Of a stretch of 6,178 bases of DNA, positions 6,102 through 6,178 are shown piece after piece. Source of the DNA: Flavobacteriales bacterium (lineage in GTDB: Bacteria > Bacteroidota > Bacteroidia > NS11-12g > UBA955); assembly GCA_947464515.1 (NCBI GenBank), contig CANHXF010000111.1:1-6178 (forward strand). Reading direction: 5' to 3'. Numbering within the stretch: position 1 is the first letter of the stretch; every line of letters begins with the position of its first letter. Below the pieces are notes generated by a model that did no database searches, was not told the DNA's origin, and saw only the letters and a program-made list of their open reading frames with translations. A program made the position numbers and the translations under genes.

Positions 6102-6178
6102 TTAGTACAGCGGATGTTGGGGCTTGTTTTGAAGAATGGTTTCGATGTGCTCCATAACTTCAGGGGTGAGTTTGTGCA
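6102..6178 (-). CDS. aldo/keto reductase, C-terminal end only (partial)
   Basis: The last 24 codons of a gene enter from the right edge and end with TAA at 6102-6104. The visible tail reads HKLTPEVMEHIETILQNKP and then ends QHPLY. The pattern 'LTPEV...IE.IL.NKP' near the C-terminus is characteristic of aldo/keto reductases related to voltage-gated potassium channel beta subunits, which are NADPH-dependent carbonyl reductases. Only the tail can be seen, so no catalytic residue (Asp, Tyr, Lys, His tetrad) can be checked. The stop is 31 bp before the WG-repeat gene start on the same strand, so co-transcription is possible. The assignment rests on one short conserved motif. Confidence 0.55.
   Translation of the reverse strand, partial: HKLTPEVMEHIETILQNKPQHPLY

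Noticed and set aside
1..6178. CRISPR array, insertion sequence, phage or defence system
   Set aside because: I found no regularly spaced repeats, terminal inverted repeats, transposase or integrase motifs, nuclease or reverse transcriptase motifs on either strand. Although a tRNA gene is present, no duplicated tRNA 3' fragment (att site) is seen in the window.

Overview
The window looks like an ordinary chromosomal stretch of a member of the Bacteroidota. It is moderately AT-rich. None of the start codons has a convincing Shine-Dalgarno sequence at normal spacing. The one good promoter-like site fits the Bacteroidota -7 consensus TAnnTTTG, and the protein types (WG-repeat lipo/periplasmic-type protein, sterol-desaturase-family enzyme, histidine-box acyl desaturase) are common in that phylum. 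This assignment is inferred from sequence style; no marker gene is present.

Every gene I can support lies on the minus strand, so transcription runs from high to low coordinates. In that order: the last 24 codons of a probable aldo/keto reductase (6102-6178); a long exported WG-repeat protein (3548-6070); an unrecognised 180-residue membrane protein (2911-3453); a perfect 40-bp palindrome that should act as a terminator (2819-2858); a tRNA-Arg with anticodon CCG (2699-2770), with a promoter-like element directly after the palindrome; a sterol-desaturase/fatty-acid-hydroxylase family protein (1801-2697); a membrane fatty acid desaturase (612-1742); and the first 190 codons of a YbdG-like MscS mechanosensitive channel (1-571).

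The left half forms a coherent group. Two integral-membrane di-iron lipid-modifying enzymes and a membrane-tension channel follow the tRNA in the same direction with gaps of 1, 58 and 40 bp. They may be transcribed together from the tRNA promoter and act on membrane lipid composition or membrane stress, but that joint role is an inference. The right half (WG-repeat protein and small membrane protein) has no evident functional link to it.

The most unusual point is the tRNA/enzyme junction. The apparent ATG of the sterol-desaturase-family gene lies one base after the tRNA discriminator base, so tRNA 3' processing would leave a nearly leaderless mRNA. I see no CRISPR array, insertion sequence, phage gene or defence system, and no gene longer than a shadow reading frame on the plus strand.
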